A stretch of 64,000 nucleotides of DNA from Priestia iocasae (GTDB lineage: Bacteria; Bacillota; Bacilli; Bacillales; Bacillaceae_H): contig NZ_JAFBFC010000005.1 of assembly GCF_016909075.1 (NCBI RefSeq), positions 186,001 through 250,000 of the forward strand, written 5' to 3'. Shown piece by piece: positions 1-9,162 of this stretch (its first letter is position 1; every line of letters starts with the position of its first letter). The translations under genes were made by a program, and so were the position numbers. The notes below the pieces were generated by a model. That model made no database searches, had not been told where the DNA came from, and saw only the letters and a list, made by a program, of their open reading frames with translations.

Positions 1-1573
1 AGTTATGCCAGCAGCAGGGATTATGATCTCTCTTGGTAAATTAGTTGCCATGACAGGTGGAGACATCGCATTATTGCAAACGATTGCACGAGTGATGGAA
101 GACATCGGTTGGGGTGTTATTACAAACCTTCATATTTTATTCGCAGTAGCCATTGGGGGCTCTTGGGCGAAAGAACGTGCGGGTGGTGCTTTCGCAGCAC
201 TTATCGCATTCATCTTAATTAACCGTATTACAGGTGCTATCTTCGGTGTAAACAGCGGCATGCTTTCTGATTCTGAAGCAACTGTTACATCACTATTTGG
301 TCAAGAGTTAGTCGTAACTGATTACTTTACATCTGTATTAGGTGCACCAGCTTTAAATATGGGTGTATTTGTTGGGATTATCTCTGGTTTCTTAGGTGCT
401 AACTTATTTAACAAGTATTACAACTATGATAAATTACCAGATGCTCTTTCATTCTTCAACGGTAAACGTTTCGTTCCGTTCGTTGTTATTGGTGGCTCGA
501 TTGTAACCGCTATTATTATGTCGTTAGTATGGCCGTTCATCCAAGGCTTACTAAATAGCTTTGGTGAGTGGATTGCAACATCTCGTAACACAGCGCCAAT
601 CATTGCGCCATTTATTTTCGGTGCATTAGAGCGTTTATTATTACCTTTTGGTTTACATCATATGTTAACGGTTCCGATGAACTATACAGAGCTTGGTGGA
701 ACATATCAAATCCTTACAGGTTCTGGTGCAGGCTCAACAGTAGCTGGACAAGATCCATTATGGTTAGCTTGGATTGCAGACTTAAACAGCTTCCTAGCAG
801 CTGGTGACACGGCTAGCTACAACCAATTATTAAACGATGTAACACCTGCTCGTTTTAAAGTAGGTCAAATGATTTTATCTTGTGCTTCATTAATCGGTAT
901 CGCGTATGCTATGTACCGTAATGTAGACAAAGAAAAGCGTGCAAAATATAAATCAATGTTCTTCTCAGCTGGATTAGCTGTATTCTTAACAGGTGTAACA
1001 GAGCCAATTGAATTCATGTTCATGTTTGCTGCTCCAGTATTATATGTGGTCTATGCAGTAATGACTGGTTTAGCATTCGCAGTGGTTGATTTAGTCGATA
1101 TTCGCGTTCACGCGTTCGGTGTGATTGAGTTGTTAACTCGTACACCAATGATCGTAAAAGCTGGATTATGGTTAGATTTCGTCAACTTTATTATCGCTTG
1201 TCTTGTGTTCTTTGGATTAAACTTTGCTGTTGCAAACTTTATGATTAAAAAGTTCAACTTCCCTACTCCAGGTCGTAACGGTAACTACATTGAAGACGAA
1301 GGTGGAGCTGAAGGTTCTAGCTCTGTCAAAGAAGGTTCACTTGCTCCAACTATTGTTGCTTTATTAGGTGGAAGCGAAAATATTCAAGACGTTGATGCGT
1401 GTATGACTCGCTTACGTGTAACAGTAAAAGATGCTTCAGCAGTTGCAAGTGAAGCAGATTGGAAGAAAAACGGTGCATTAGGTTTAATTGTAAAAGACCA
1501 AGGTGTACAAGCAATCTACGGTCCAAAAGCGGATGTTCTAAAGTCAGATATTCAGGACTTGTTAGGAGCGTAA
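1..1573 (+). CDS. PTS EIICB, maltose/glucose-type permease, 5' end missing
   Basis: This is the membrane permease and phosphoryl carrier of a phosphotransferase system that imports and phosphorylates a sugar. The reading frame is open to the left edge (Val codon at 2-4 before the first visible Met), and the first visible residues match the interior of EIIC proteins, so the true start lies outside the window. The EIIC part has many membrane helices and the conserved FGLHHMLTVPMNYTELGG and GVTEPIEFMFMF stretches. A linker leads to an EIIB domain in which Cys of DACMTRLRV (about visible residue 465) is the phospho-acceptor. No EIIA domain follows. The GLHHMLTVPMNYTELGGTYQ stretch recalls MalT/PtsG-type maltose/glucose permeases; substrate is inferred. 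The next gene starts 4 bases after the stop. Confidence 0.9.
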   Translation, partial: VMPAAGIMISLGKLVAMTGGDIALLQTIARVMEDIGWGVITNLHILFAVAIGGSWAKERAGGAFAALIAFILINRITGAIFGVNSGMLSDSEATVTSLFGQELVVTDYFTSVLGAPALNMGVFVGIISGFLGANLFNKYYNYDKLPDALSFFNGKRFVPFVVIGGSIVTAIIMSLVWPFIQGLLNSFGEWIATSRNTAPIIAPFIFGALERLLLPFGLHHMLTVPMNYTELGGTYQILTGSGAGSTVAGQDPLWLAWIADLNSFLAAGDTASYNQLLNDVTPARFKVGQMILSCASLIGIAYAMYRNVDKEKRAKYKSMFFSAGLAVFLTGVTEPIEFMFMFAAPVLYVVYAVMTGLAFAVVDLVDIRVHAFGVIELLTRTPMIVKAGLWLDFVNFIIACLVFFGLNFAVANFMIKKFNFPTPGRNGNYIEDEGGAEGSSSVKEGSLAPTIVALLGGSENIQDVDACMTRLRVTVKDASAVASEADWKKNGALGLIVKDQGVQAIYGPKADVLKSDIQDLLGA

Positions 1574-1577
1574 TGAA

Positions 1578-2369
1578 ATGAAACTTTTAACACTCAATTG
1601 TCACTCATGGCAAGAAGAGAATCAGCTAGAGAAAATTCAATCTCTAGCTGAGACAATTAAAGAAAAAGCATATGATGTCATTGCTCTTCAAGAAGTTAGT
1701 CAGCTAATTGAAAAGCCTGTTGTCTATGACAATGTAAAAGAAGGCAACTATGCGCTTGTGTTGATAGAGGAACTAAAAAAGCTTGGAGTAGACGATTATT
1801 CTCTTATTTGGGATTTTGCTCACATCGGATATGATATTTATGAAGAAGGTCTTGCGGTGTTAACGAAGCATCCTCTCATTGAAAGTCATTCCTTCTTCAT
1901 TTCACAGAGCAAAGATACGGATTTCTGGAAAACACGTCGAATTGTTGGAGCGACGGTTGCTCATAACGACCAGGAAATCTCTTTCTATTCTTGTCATCTT
2001 GGCTGGTGGAACGATGATGAAGAACCATTTAAAGAACAAATCGATGCGCTTTTGGCTCACGTTCCAAAAGATAAACCATTTTTCTTAATGGGTGACTTTA
2101 ATAATAATGCTTTTATCCGAAACGAAGGCTATGATTACCTCATGAGTCAGAACGTCTATGACACATATGAGCTAGCTGAAGAAAAAGATAGAGGAATTAC
2201 GGTTAAAGGTAAAATTGCTGGGTGGGATCAAAATCAGCAGGATTTACGTATTGACTTGATTTTATCAAGTGAGGAAGTGGCCGTGGCAACGTCGGCCGTC
2301 ATCTTTAACGGTACAAACAAGCCTATTGTATCTGATCACTTTGGTGTAGAAGTTGAAATTAAGAGATAA
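1578..2369 (+). CDS. Endonuclease/exonuclease/phosphatase (EEP) family hydrolase
   Basis: A 263-residue metal-dependent hydrolase of the EEP (DNase I-like) fold. Visible fold markers are TLNCHSW near the N terminus, the metal-binding Glu in ALQEV, CHLGWW, GDFNNNAF, RIDLIL and the terminal SDHFG; together they give the catalytic Asn/Glu/His/Asp/His set. There is no signal peptide, so it is probably cytoplasmic. The start lies 4 bases after the PTS stop and its Shine-Dalgarno (GGAG) lies inside the end of the PTS gene, so translation is probably coupled. Coupling to a PTS gene suggests a role in handling a sugar phosphate, but the family also includes nucleases and phospholipases, so the substrate is unknown. 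Confidence 0.85.
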   Translation: MKLLTLNCHSWQEENQLEKIQSLAETIKEKAYDVIALQEVSQLIEKPVVYDNVKEGNYALVLIEELKKLGVDDYSLIWDFAHIGYDIYEEGLAVLTKHPLIESHSFFISQSKDTDFWKTRRIVGATVAHNDQEISFYSCHLGWWNDDEEPFKEQIDALLAHVPKDKPFFLMGDFNNNAFIRNEGYDYLMSQNVYDTYELAEEKDRGITVKGKIAGWDQNQQDLRIDLILSSEEVAVATSAVIFNGTNKPIVSDHFGVEVEIKR

Positions 2370-2370
2370 A

Positions 2371-2402
2371 AAAGAACGGCCGTCGATGGCCGTTCTTTTT
2401 TA
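2371..2402. terminator. Bidirectional Rho-independent terminator
   Basis: Stem AAGAACGGCC / GGCCGTTCTT with a 6-base loop and T-runs on both strands. It sits between two convergent genes and overlaps the stop codon of the minus-strand one. Confidence 0.9.
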
Positions 2403-3494
2403 TGTCGTCCACTTTGTGATTTCTCTTGCTACTTGCTCTTTAATCTCATCAACTTTAGTAAAGTCCATTGCCTCGATATAGTAATTTTCTAATTGATCAT
2501 GATGTGCTTTTGCTTGTGCTAAACAAGCGATAGCTTCTTTCATTTTAGTGGAATATCTCGATGCGACATCTTTGAGCTCTGCTTCATACTTCTCATCTGT
2601 TCCAAAAGTAATAATGGTTCCGTACATATCAACAATTTCATCAGAATTATGTTCCGGGAAATATTCATGCGGAGCTGTACTATCAAAGATAGCGAAGCCA
2701 AGCTCTCTAACAATAACCATATCTAAGCTGTTAGGATCAAAGCCACAATGATACACTTCTACATCAAAGCCTCGTTGCTCCGCGGCCGCCGCGAGCTTTT
2801 TAAGCATGGTAGACTTTCCAGAGCCAGGACGACCTTTAATCAGATAGCGTTTCGCTAGTCCTTCTGTTAAATTTGGTACAAAGTCAACGGCCCCTTTTGG
2901 CGTGGCTGCACCTAGGAAGCGGTGGCGGACATCGGCCTTTTTGCGTAGCTCTTTTCCTTGAAATAAAGATGAAATCAATCTATCTGTAAGCTCATTTGCT
3001 TTTTGAAAGTCCATGTTTTGAATGTAAAAACGCTCCCATTCATCATGAATACGCAAAGCTTCTTCAAAATGACTATACGCCGCTTGAAATGATTGTTCAA
3101 TCTTAGTTGTTACTTCCACAATCTTTTCTTTTTGACTCGTTAATAAATCCGTATTCCAAGCAACTCCCAAATGAACATATTCCTCGATTGCGCCAGGTGC
3201 TTTTGGTTCAATGACATGCGGAGAGGTTCCATCGACGATACCTACTTTTAATGAAGGGATAATGACGCCATCAATAGAGCCGTTATCTGATGCACAGTGA
3301 ATGAATTCAATATCAAAACCTTTCTCATTCCACTCTTCACCAATCTGTTTCATTAACGTTGATTTCCCTGTACCCGGGCCACCTTTTAAAATAAATAAAC
3401 GATCTAATCCTTGTAGATTCGATTCAAATAAGCTATAAAACCCTCTAGCCGTGTTACCCGCTGCATAGTAGTTTTTCACTTTACCAGCCATCAT
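2400..3494 (-). CDS. Tandem P-loop ATPase of unknown function (PRK06851-like)
   Basis: A 364-residue soluble protein built of two similar halves. Each half begins with a Walker A motif: GGPGTGKST near residue 38 and GRPGSGKST near residue 222. Each is followed by a matching run (IEFIHCASDNGSIDGVIIP and VEVYHCGFDPNSLDMVIV), which points to internal duplication. It resembles a Bacillus family annotated only as PRK06851; no reaction is known to me. The gene stands alone, with AAGGAGG upstream of a double ATG (the second ATG is an equally possible start). It is flanked by a terminator on its 3' side. Confidence 0.8.
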   Translation of the reverse strand: MMAGKVKNYYAAGNTARGFYSLFESNLQGLDRLFILKGGPGTGKSTLMKQIGEEWNEKGFDIEFIHCASDNGSIDGVIIPSLKVGIVDGTSPHVIEPKAPGAIEEYVHLGVAWNTDLLTSQKEKIVEVTTKIEQSFQAAYSHFEEALRIHDEWERFYIQNMDFQKANELTDRLISSLFQGKELRKKADVRHRFLGAATPKGAVDFVPNLTEGLAKRYLIKGRPGSGKSTMLKKLAAAAEQRGFDVEVYHCGFDPNSLDMVIVRELGFAIFDSTAPHEYFPEHNSDEIVDMYGTIITFGTDEKYEAELKDVASRYSTKMKEAIACLAQAKAHHDQLENYYIEAMDFTKVDEIKEQVAREITKWTT

Positions 3495-3585
3495 AATCCT
3501 CCCTTATTTGAAAGAAAGTGTGTCACATGGTCTAACATATGTAAACGCAACCAAATGGGTGATTACCTAAAATGATGACAAACGA

Positions 3586-3628
3586 AAAAAAGCTGTATCA
3601 AATAAAAGTCTTTTGACACAGCTTTTTC
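3586..3628 (-). terminator. Rho-independent terminator
   Basis: Stem AAAAAGCTGTATCA / TGACACAGCTTTTT just after the stop of the gene at 3635-5323. It has T-runs on both strands. Confidence 0.8.
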
Positions 3629-3634
3629 TCATTA

Positions 3635-5323
3635 TTAATAGTATTTATTGCTCAATTCTTGCATAAGAGATTGAATACGGTACGCTGCATGCTCTTGTAC
3701 AGCATACACATCTTCTTCCGTCATCTCTAACACATTGATTGCACTGTTTGCGTTCATAGATGGAATGGTTACTTTCTCTTTTAGTTCCGTCTTAGAGTCT
3801 ATATTTAAGAAAAGAGTTGCAGATTCGAAACCATCTTCTACGTTCAACTCCACATCAAAGACATGATCCGCACGTTCTTTTTCGAGGTCAATGTCTTGCT
3901 TTTGCGTAAGCGTTCCACTCATAGATGGAATGTCCTCATCTGCTTGTAAAGAGAATTCGCGTTCAACCTCACCGGAATTCTTAAATGTTGAATCTACTGT
4001 CAGTCCAATATTTGTTGGTGTTTGTCCTTTTTCCTCTAGTAAAAGGTTTAGTTTACGCTTCTCTATCCGGTTTTCTTTTTGTTCTGTCATTGTATTTGTT
4101 GATTCAAAAGAGAGGAAAGAATCTGATTGTCCTTTTGAACCTACTTCAAACTTAAATAATTTGTCTGTTTTGTTATCATCAATCGGTACATTTTTTGTTT
4201 TAACTGCAAATTCGACTACTTCTTTACTTTCGATACGATCTTTTGGTTGAACAGCTAGTTGAAGAGTACGATCCACTACAACATTATCTTTTGTGACTAG
4301 TAGCGTAGAGGTAAAGCCTTTAGGGTATTTCGCTTTCTCCACATCTTGTTTCATCTCTTTTAAGCCTTTTTCAATTTCTTTCTGCGCCACTTTAGGGTTT
4401 GTATAATCCTTTTCTATTTGAGCTTGTGTATTCACCGATGAAGCTTTTGCCATACTTACCGCGCGCTTCGTTAAAATATCAATTAGCTTCTCATCTTCGC
4501 TCATATGACTCACTAGATTAGTTAGGATTTGCTTTGTTTCTTCTGGAGACATGGCTAACGTTACTTTTGTTAGCTTCATTTCTTCCCCTTCATGTTTATA
4601 TGCAATTCCTTTTTCTTTTGTAAAATACTCTTCTTTCAACTGCTCCATTAGGAATGTGCTGTAATGTTCTTTTAAATGTTTTTGCTCTGCTTCGGTTAAC
4701 TTCAAGTCTTTCCACTCAAAGTAATCAATTTCTAACGTTTCAGGTCCTACGTAGTACGGGTCAAACATGCGCATAAATTGTCCGTAATCCTTGGTATTTA
4801 AATAAAAATAATCATCATAAATCAACGGAATTTTCACGCCTGCTTGAGTATCGGAATAAAACATGTCAAACCCTACTTTTGTTCCTTGTGCATTTAACAT
4901 GATACTACCAGCACTAGCTTTCGCTTTTGGATCTTGCTCTGTTTTAATTGTAATGGCCGTTTCTTTTAAGATGCGTTGCAACATCTCTAAATTCGGGTCT
5001 CCTTGCGCCATTGACATATCAACATTTCCACTGATTTTCATGTCTGTACTTGATGGCTTTTCAAGTGTTTTTTCTTGAAATTCCATTTGATTTCCATATT
5101 TCTTCTCTAGCTCTGTTGACAGCTGTTTATATGCATTATACTCGGAAAGTAAATAGATATCTTTTGCAGACTTGCTAAAGAAAACACCAAAGGTAACAGA
5201 CGCACCGATTAGCACAAAAATAAGAGCTGCTGCTACAATCCATTTCACCGGAACACGTTTTGGGGTTTGTTCCGCTTCAATCGTAGCACCAGCTTCTGTT
5301 CTTGATTTGTATTGATCATTCAC
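3635..5323 (-). CDS. Membrane-anchored extracytoplasmic protein, unknown function
   Basis: About 562 residues. A short Lys/Arg-rich cytoplasmic tail precedes one transmembrane segment (WIVAAALIFVLIGASVTFGV). The rest is a long, Lys/Glu-rich outside domain with alternating beta-type stretches and several repeated-looking KVT/LxLxxE units. It may belong to the DUF6583 group of Bacillus proteins, recalled from memory and not checked. I chose the GTG at 5323 because AGGAG sits 9 bases upstream; the longer frame from an ATG at 5362 has no good ribosome site. It lies just 3' of the Lia envelope-stress genes in the same direction, but a gap of about 160 bases separates them, so co-regulation is only possible. 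No catalytic motif was seen. Confidence 0.7.
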   Translation of the reverse strand: MNDQYKSRTEAGATIEAEQTPKRVPVKWIVAAALIFVLIGASVTFGVFFSKSAKDIYLLSEYNAYKQLSTELEKKYGNQMEFQEKTLEKPSSTDMKISGNVDMSMAQGDPNLEMLQRILKETAITIKTEQDPKAKASAGSIMLNAQGTKVGFDMFYSDTQAGVKIPLIYDDYFYLNTKDYGQFMRMFDPYYVGPETLEIDYFEWKDLKLTEAEQKHLKEHYSTFLMEQLKEEYFTKEKGIAYKHEGEEMKLTKVTLAMSPEETKQILTNLVSHMSEDEKLIDILTKRAVSMAKASSVNTQAQIEKDYTNPKVAQKEIEKGLKEMKQDVEKAKYPKGFTSTLLVTKDNVVVDRTLQLAVQPKDRIESKEVVEFAVKTKNVPIDDNKTDKLFKFEVGSKGQSDSFLSFESTNTMTEQKENRIEKRKLNLLLEEKGQTPTNIGLTVDSTFKNSGEVEREFSLQADEDIPSMSGTLTQKQDIDLEKERADHVFDVELNVEDGFESATLFLNIDSKTELKEKVTIPSMNANSAINVLEMTEEDVYAVQEHAAYRIQSLMQELSNKYY

Positions 5324-5487
5324 TATATATCGCTCCTCTTTCATTTTATGTACCTTGTTCATAATAGGGAAGCGACTTACTTATTTCTACTGTTTCGACA
5401 AAAGAAGACATTTATTGGTTATTTGGCACGAGGGGTTTAGACTTATCTGTTGAACGTTATATAGGTATAAGGATTCGATTATTTTCT

Positions 5488-6120
5488 TTATTTAACCAAC
5501 TCATGCTTAAACGCATAAATAACCGCTTGCGTGCGATCTTGAACTTCTAACTTACTTAAAATGTTACTTACATGGGTCTTCACGGTTTTTAATGCGATAA
5601 ACAGCTCATCTGCAATTTCTTGATTGGTTTTACCTTGTGCAATTAATAATAAAATTTCCATCTCGCGTGTCGTGAGCTGATCATGAAGAAATGACACTGG
5701 CTTTTGGCGCATTTTCATCATCATTTTTCCCGTCACTTCTGGCTCTAAAACAAATTGTCCTTCGTAAGTAGATCGAATTGCATTGGCAATTTCACTCGCT
5801 TTGGATGTTTTCAGCATGTAACTGACAGCTCCAGCTTCTAAGGCCGGATATACTTTTTCATCATCAAGAAAGCTCGTCACAATAATCACTTTTGCTTCTG
5901 GCCAGCTTTCAACAATTTTCGTTGTCGCTTCAATACCATCCATTCCGTCCATAACCAAGTCCATTAAGATAATGTCTGGCTTTAATGTTAAAGCTAATTC
6001 AATCGCATCTTGACCATTTGACGCTTCCCCTACTACCTCAATGTCTGACTGAGCTGATAAATACGAAGATACACCTATCCTAACCATCTCATGATCATCG
6101 ACAAATAGTACTTTAATCAA
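5488..6120 (-). CDS. liaR: LiaR/VraR-type response regulator
   Basis: NarL-family regulator of the cell-envelope stress response; LiaS phosphorylates it and it activates the liaI/liaH-type promoter. The receiver domain shows the acidic pair VDDHEM, the phospho-Asp in [12 protein letters not shown] (residue 54 from this start) and the Thr/Lys switch (VTSF, LKTSKA). A LuxR-type DNA-binding domain follows ([22 protein letters not shown] ... [11 protein letters not shown]). I place the start at TTG 6120: GAGGG lies 8 bases upstream and the product then aligns with LiaR ([11 protein letters not shown]). A GTG at 6129 would have no room for a ribosome site. It overlaps the end of liaS by 8 bases. 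Confidence 0.93.
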   Translation of the reverse strand: MIKVLFVDDHEMVRIGVSSYLSAQSDIEVVGEASNGQDAIELALTLKPDIILMDLVMDGMDGIEATTKIVESWPEAKVIIVTSFLDDEKVYPALEAGAVSYMLKTSKASEIANAIRSTYEGQFVLEPEVTGKMMMKMRQKPVSFLHDQLTTREMEILLLIAQGKTNQEIADELFIALKTVKTHVSNILSKLEVQDRTQAVIYAFKHELVK

Positions 6121-7159
6121 TTCCTTCACCCTCTTTGTTCATCACTGGTACTTTTACTTCTAATCTTGTTCCTTTCTCTTTTAAACTAACAATTTTCATG
6201 ACTCCACCAATTTCAATTGCTCGTTCATACATGTTTTGCAACCCATACGATCCAGCTTTTTGTGTTTCTACATCAAATCCTTTCCCATCATCTACAACTC
6301 GTAAGATAATCAGGTCATCTCGTTGAATAAGCAGAACGTCTAAACTGGAAGCTTTAGCATGTCGAAGCGTATTCGAAACGGACTCTTGAAGAATGCGGAA
6401 TAAATGATCTTCCACACCTTTATCTAATGAGATATGCTCGACTTTCCACGTAATGTCCATCGGCACCTTTTGCGATAATTCAATTAACAGCTCTTTCATG
6501 CCTTCTTGCAACGACTTTCCTTTTAATGCAACAGGACGCAAATGCAATAACAAAGCTCTCATCTCTAATTGCGATTGATTAATCATCTCTTCAACCATCT
6601 TTAGTTGCTTCGTTTCTGCCGCATTTGTCTCTTCCCTTGTTTCAGTAATAGCTGACATTAACATGGAAGCGGCAAAAAGCTGCTGACTCACAGAATCATG
6701 TAACTCCCGTGCTAGTCGATTTCGTTCCTGTGATACAATCTCTTGAATACGCTTTTCTTGATTCTCCACTTTTTCATTCGCCATTTTTTGAGATATTTTG
6801 GTCTGTTCGTTCATTTGCTTTCGAATTTTATCGATACGATCGGTAATGGCTGCTATCTCTTGTAGCATGGCTCCATCTTTAATCAAACTGCTCTTTCCTT
6901 GTTCAACTTCATAGAGCGTATCCGATACGACTCGTAACTGTTTACGCCAAACAATTCCGGTAATAATCCCCGCTAACAAACCTATTGTTAAGCTCACACT
7001 AAGCGCAAAGACACTAAATGGAACATCTAGTACTTCAAGCTCCCATAAGAGACGCCAGTCTGATAATGGAAAGACCGTAAAGAAAATCATCATTAAGGTA
7101 AAAAACTGCAACAACGATAAAGAAATTCCCCATAGAAGTTGACGTTGGACGGCACTCAT
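6113..7159 (-). CDS. liaS: LiaS/VraS-type sensor histidine kinase
   Basis: 348-residue membrane kinase that senses cell-wall damage together with LiaF and phosphorylates LiaR. Two transmembrane helices (about residues 10-30 and 47-70) enclose a short outer loop, as in intramembrane-sensing kinases. Then come a HAMP-like/coiled region and the HisKA_3 dimerisation segment with the phospho-His in [15 protein letters not shown] (about residue 153). The ATPase domain carries the N box ([11 protein letters not shown]) and G box ([16 protein letters not shown]). The start overlaps the liaF stop by 4 bases (ATGA arrangement), so the two are translationally coupled. Confidence 0.93.
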   Translation of the reverse strand: MSAVQRQLLWGISLSLLQFFTLMMIFFTVFPLSDWRLLWELEVLDVPFSVFALSVSLTIGLLAGIITGIVWRKQLRVVSDTLYEVEQGKSSLIKDGAMLQEIAAITDRIDKIRKQMNEQTKISQKMANEKVENQEKRIQEIVSQERNRLARELHDSVSQQLFAASMLMSAITETREETNAAETKQLKMVEEMINQSQLEMRALLLHLRPVALKGKSLQEGMKELLIELSQKVPMDITWKVEHISLDKGVEDHLFRILQESVSNTLRHAKASSLDVLLIQRDDLIILRVVDDGKGFDVETQKAGSYGLQNMYERAIEIGGVMKIVSLKEKGTRLEVKVPVMNKEGEGID

Positions 7160-7881
7160 ATTCGCTTCACCTCTAAATCACCTGTCATCATCGATGTCAC
7201 AATTTTTACTTTTTGTGTCGCCTTTTCATAGTGAGGCGTTTGAAACGAAATGTTTTGATTAAAGAATTTTAAGGGCTCTTGTTCAAAGATTTTCACATGG
7301 CCAGCAATCGCTGAATGGCTAATCGCTACTTCTACTTCATAAGGCACGAGAATCTGAACATTTCCAATAAAGTGGCGCGTCACAATGACTGCCTCTCCTT
7401 TTGGAAGAACCGTATAACTTAAATCAATGACAGTATCACCAACACCGGTCTGGATGTTAATATCATTCCACTCATAGACGTGTTCATCTGTTTTTTGACG
7501 TTCAAACAACGTATTTCGAAATAAAGGCTCCTTTTTAAGTAAGGGACCTTCCATTGAAAGAGGCTCTTTGAGAATGGGCTTTATGTGAACAGGCTCACGC
7601 TTAGCCTGAATAAACTTCAAAACAAGGTGGATAAGAATGGCTAAGAGAAAAAACTTAAACGTCATCATATTTAAAATATGAAAAATAAAACCAATGATTC
7701 CAATCCAAAACAACAGCTTTCCTGATTGCTTCGGAAGGCGTTTACGACCGATATAAATACAACCAGCTGCAACAAGAAGCGAAAAGATGAGGCCTCCATT
7801 AAAAAAAGAAAGCTCTAATAAAAGCAACATAATACCCATGATTAAAATCCAATTTAGATAATCTGTCTTTTTCGTATTCAT
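7156..7881 (-). CDS. liaF: LiaF-type membrane inhibitor of LiaRS
   Basis: 241-residue protein with several hydrophobic helices in the first 95 residues (YLNWILIMGIMLLLLEL and following) and a soluble C-terminal domain rich in short beta strands, the LiaF_C arrangement. In known systems LiaF holds LiaS in the kinase-off state. It is the first gene of liaF-liaS-liaR here, with GGGAGG before the ATG. A hairpin lies in the gap to liaH upstream, so liaFSR may have its own promoter or be fed by partial read-through. Confidence 0.88.
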   Translation of the reverse strand: MNTKKTDYLNWILIMGIMLLLLELSFFNGGLIFSLLVAAGCIYIGRKRLPKQSGKLLFWIGIIGFIFHILNMMTFKFFLLAILIHLVLKFIQAKREPVHIKPILKEPLSMEGPLLKKEPLFRNTLFERQKTDEHVYEWNDINIQTGVGDTVIDLSYTVLPKGEAVIVTRHFIGNVQILVPYEVEVAISHSAIAGHVKIFEQEPLKFFNQNISFQTPHYEKATQKVKIVTSMMTGDLEVKRI

Positions 7882-7923
7882 TGATCTTGCCTCCCTTCTT
7901 CATTGGTTGCTGGATTAGATGCT

Positions 7924-7953
7924 GAAAAAGACGCAGAAGTCCACGTCTTTTTT
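7924..7953. terminator. Hairpin terminator/attenuator between liaH and liaF
   Basis: Stem AAAAAGACG / CGTCTTTTT around a 10-base loop, with T-runs on both strands. It lies in the 91-base gap after liaH and before liaF, all on the minus strand, and would uncouple the two halves of the module or make read-through partial. Confidence 0.7.
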
Positions 7954-7972
7954 AGCATACCATGTTTTGTAT

Positions 7973-8620
7973 TTATGAAATAGAAGATCCATCTTTGTTT
8001 TTTACATCTTTTTCTAAATGAGCGATACGGCTATCAATTGTACTGCGATGGTAATCACGATTCACTTGATGTTCAAGACGATCAATGTAGGTTTCCATTT
8101 CTTGAAAGCGTGAATATGATTTCATTGTATATGCACTGTTATCCAATACTTGGTTCATGCGATGATGCGCACGTGCAATATTTTCACGTCCCATTAATTC
8201 CATACGCTTAATATGCATATCCTTTAACTTGTGCTTCATTTCTTCATATTTTCTCTCAAGCTCATCTAATTGATGAGAAGCGTTCGTAAGTGCTTCTTGC
8301 AGATGTCTTGCGCGCTCTTCGTATTGCAATTGCTCTTGTACCGCGAAATGGTGAAGGTCTTTTTCATCAGCTTTTTCTGCCACACCTGCTTGATACTTGC
8401 GCTTTTCTATCATCTCTTTTGCATGATGATACTCACGTGTAAACTCTTCTTTTAACAAATGTTGACGCTCAACGAGTTTGCGTACTTTTTCCGTTTCTTG
8501 TTCACATTGACGTAAATAATGATTAAGCGCACTTAATGGATTTTTTTGCTCTTTCTGATCTAGTAATTGATGCAAATCTGACGTAATTGAATCTTTCATA
8601 CGTGTAAATAAGTTACTCAT
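7973..8620 (-). CDS. liaH: LiaH, PspA/IM30-family membrane-stress protein
   Basis: 215-residue, almost wholly helical coiled-coil protein of the phage shock protein A family. In Bacillus, LiaH forms large rings that gather at the membrane under antibiotic stress and is the main output of LiaRS. The sequence opens with the typical amphipathic N-terminal stretch (MSNLFTRMKDSITSDLHQLL) and continues with heptad-like Glu/Lys/Gln/His-rich helices to the end. It follows the small membrane protein gene by 15 bases and is expected to be co-transcribed with it. Confidence 0.9.
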   Translation of the reverse strand: MSNLFTRMKDSITSDLHQLLDQKEQKNPLSALNHYLRQCEQETEKVRKLVERQHLLKEEFTREYHHAKEMIEKRKYQAGVAEKADEKDLHHFAVQEQLQYEERARHLQEALTNASHQLDELERKYEEMKHKLKDMHIKRMELMGRENIARAHHRMNQVLDNSAYTMKSYSRFQEMETYIDRLEHQVNRDYHRSTIDSRIAHLEKDVKNKDGSSIS

Positions 8621-8635
8621 TTTATTCGCTCCTTT

Positions 8636-8989
8636 TTATCGCTTTTGATTTAGTTGAGACCATTCTTTTTCAAAGCTCATAAACGGGTCTTTTGTTTCTA
8701 TCACAACATCTTCTGATTCATTCCATTTTTTATAGATAACATATAGAATATAAGCTGCAATAACCCCGATAACCGCTGGAATATTGGAGATGGAAGCTGT
8801 GACAACGAGTAAACCAATTCCACCCCATACGACTTTTTTGAATGTCGTATCTGCTTTGACGAACTCTTTAAAGACAAAGTATAGAATCGCTAAGCTAATC
8901 GCTAGTGCAATCATCGGACCTAAATTTGTTAGTAAAACAATCGCTGCTACAGCTCCTAAAATAAACAAACCAAACTTCTTCATGTTCAT
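8636..8989 (-). CDS. LiaI-like small membrane protein (lmo0954-like)
   Basis: 117 residues with about three hydrophobic segments ([53 protein letters not shown]...) and a short charged tail. Its size and its place directly before liaH match LiaI, which anchors LiaH to the membrane, but the sequence itself looks more like the Listeria lmo0954 family. The start uses AAGGAGG. It is the first gene after the stress promoter at 9018-9080. Confidence 0.8.
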   Translation of the reverse strand: MNMKKFGLFILGAVAAIVLLTNLGPMIALAISLAILYFVFKEFVKADTTFKKVVWGGIGLLVVTASISNIPAVIGVIAAYILYVIYKKWNESEDVVIETKDPFMSFEKEWSQLNQKR

Positions 8990-9017
8990 TTCCTCCTTTC
9001 GTTTCTCTATAACTTTA

Positions 9018-9080
9018 TTCTATCTGTAAACGAAAAAGCTCATAACGAGCCTGAGCTTGATTTTCAACTAAGACCTGAGA
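9018..9080 (-). promoter_or_regulatory. Probable LiaR-controlled promoter
   Basis: Read on the minus strand, TCTCAGGTCTTAG, then TGAAAATCAA, then GCTCAGGCTCGTTATG. The pattern GGTCTTA...AAAATCAA.CTC.G..TCGTT resembles, from memory, the B. subtilis liaI LiaR box. A TAGAAT -10 lies at 9018-9023 with a poor -35 (TTATGA) 17 bases upstream, as expected for an activator-dependent promoter. Confidence 0.55.
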
Positions 9081-9100
9081 CGTAGCTGATACTACGCACA

Positions 9101-9152
9101 AAAAAAGCTGTCCCATTTGGCATCTTATCAATGCTAAACAGAACAGCTTTTC
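9101..9152 (-). terminator. Terminator of the pullulanase gene
   Basis: Stem AAAAGCTGT / ACAGCTTTT with a long internal loop, directly after the stop of the gene at 9163-12618. The run of six T follows on the minus strand. Confidence 0.7.
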
Positions 9153-9162
9153 ATATGGTTAT

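Noticed and set aside
1879-2088. Alternative frame inside the EEP hydrolase gene
   Set aside because: Fully inside a gene with a complete set of catalytic motifs; a shadow frame.
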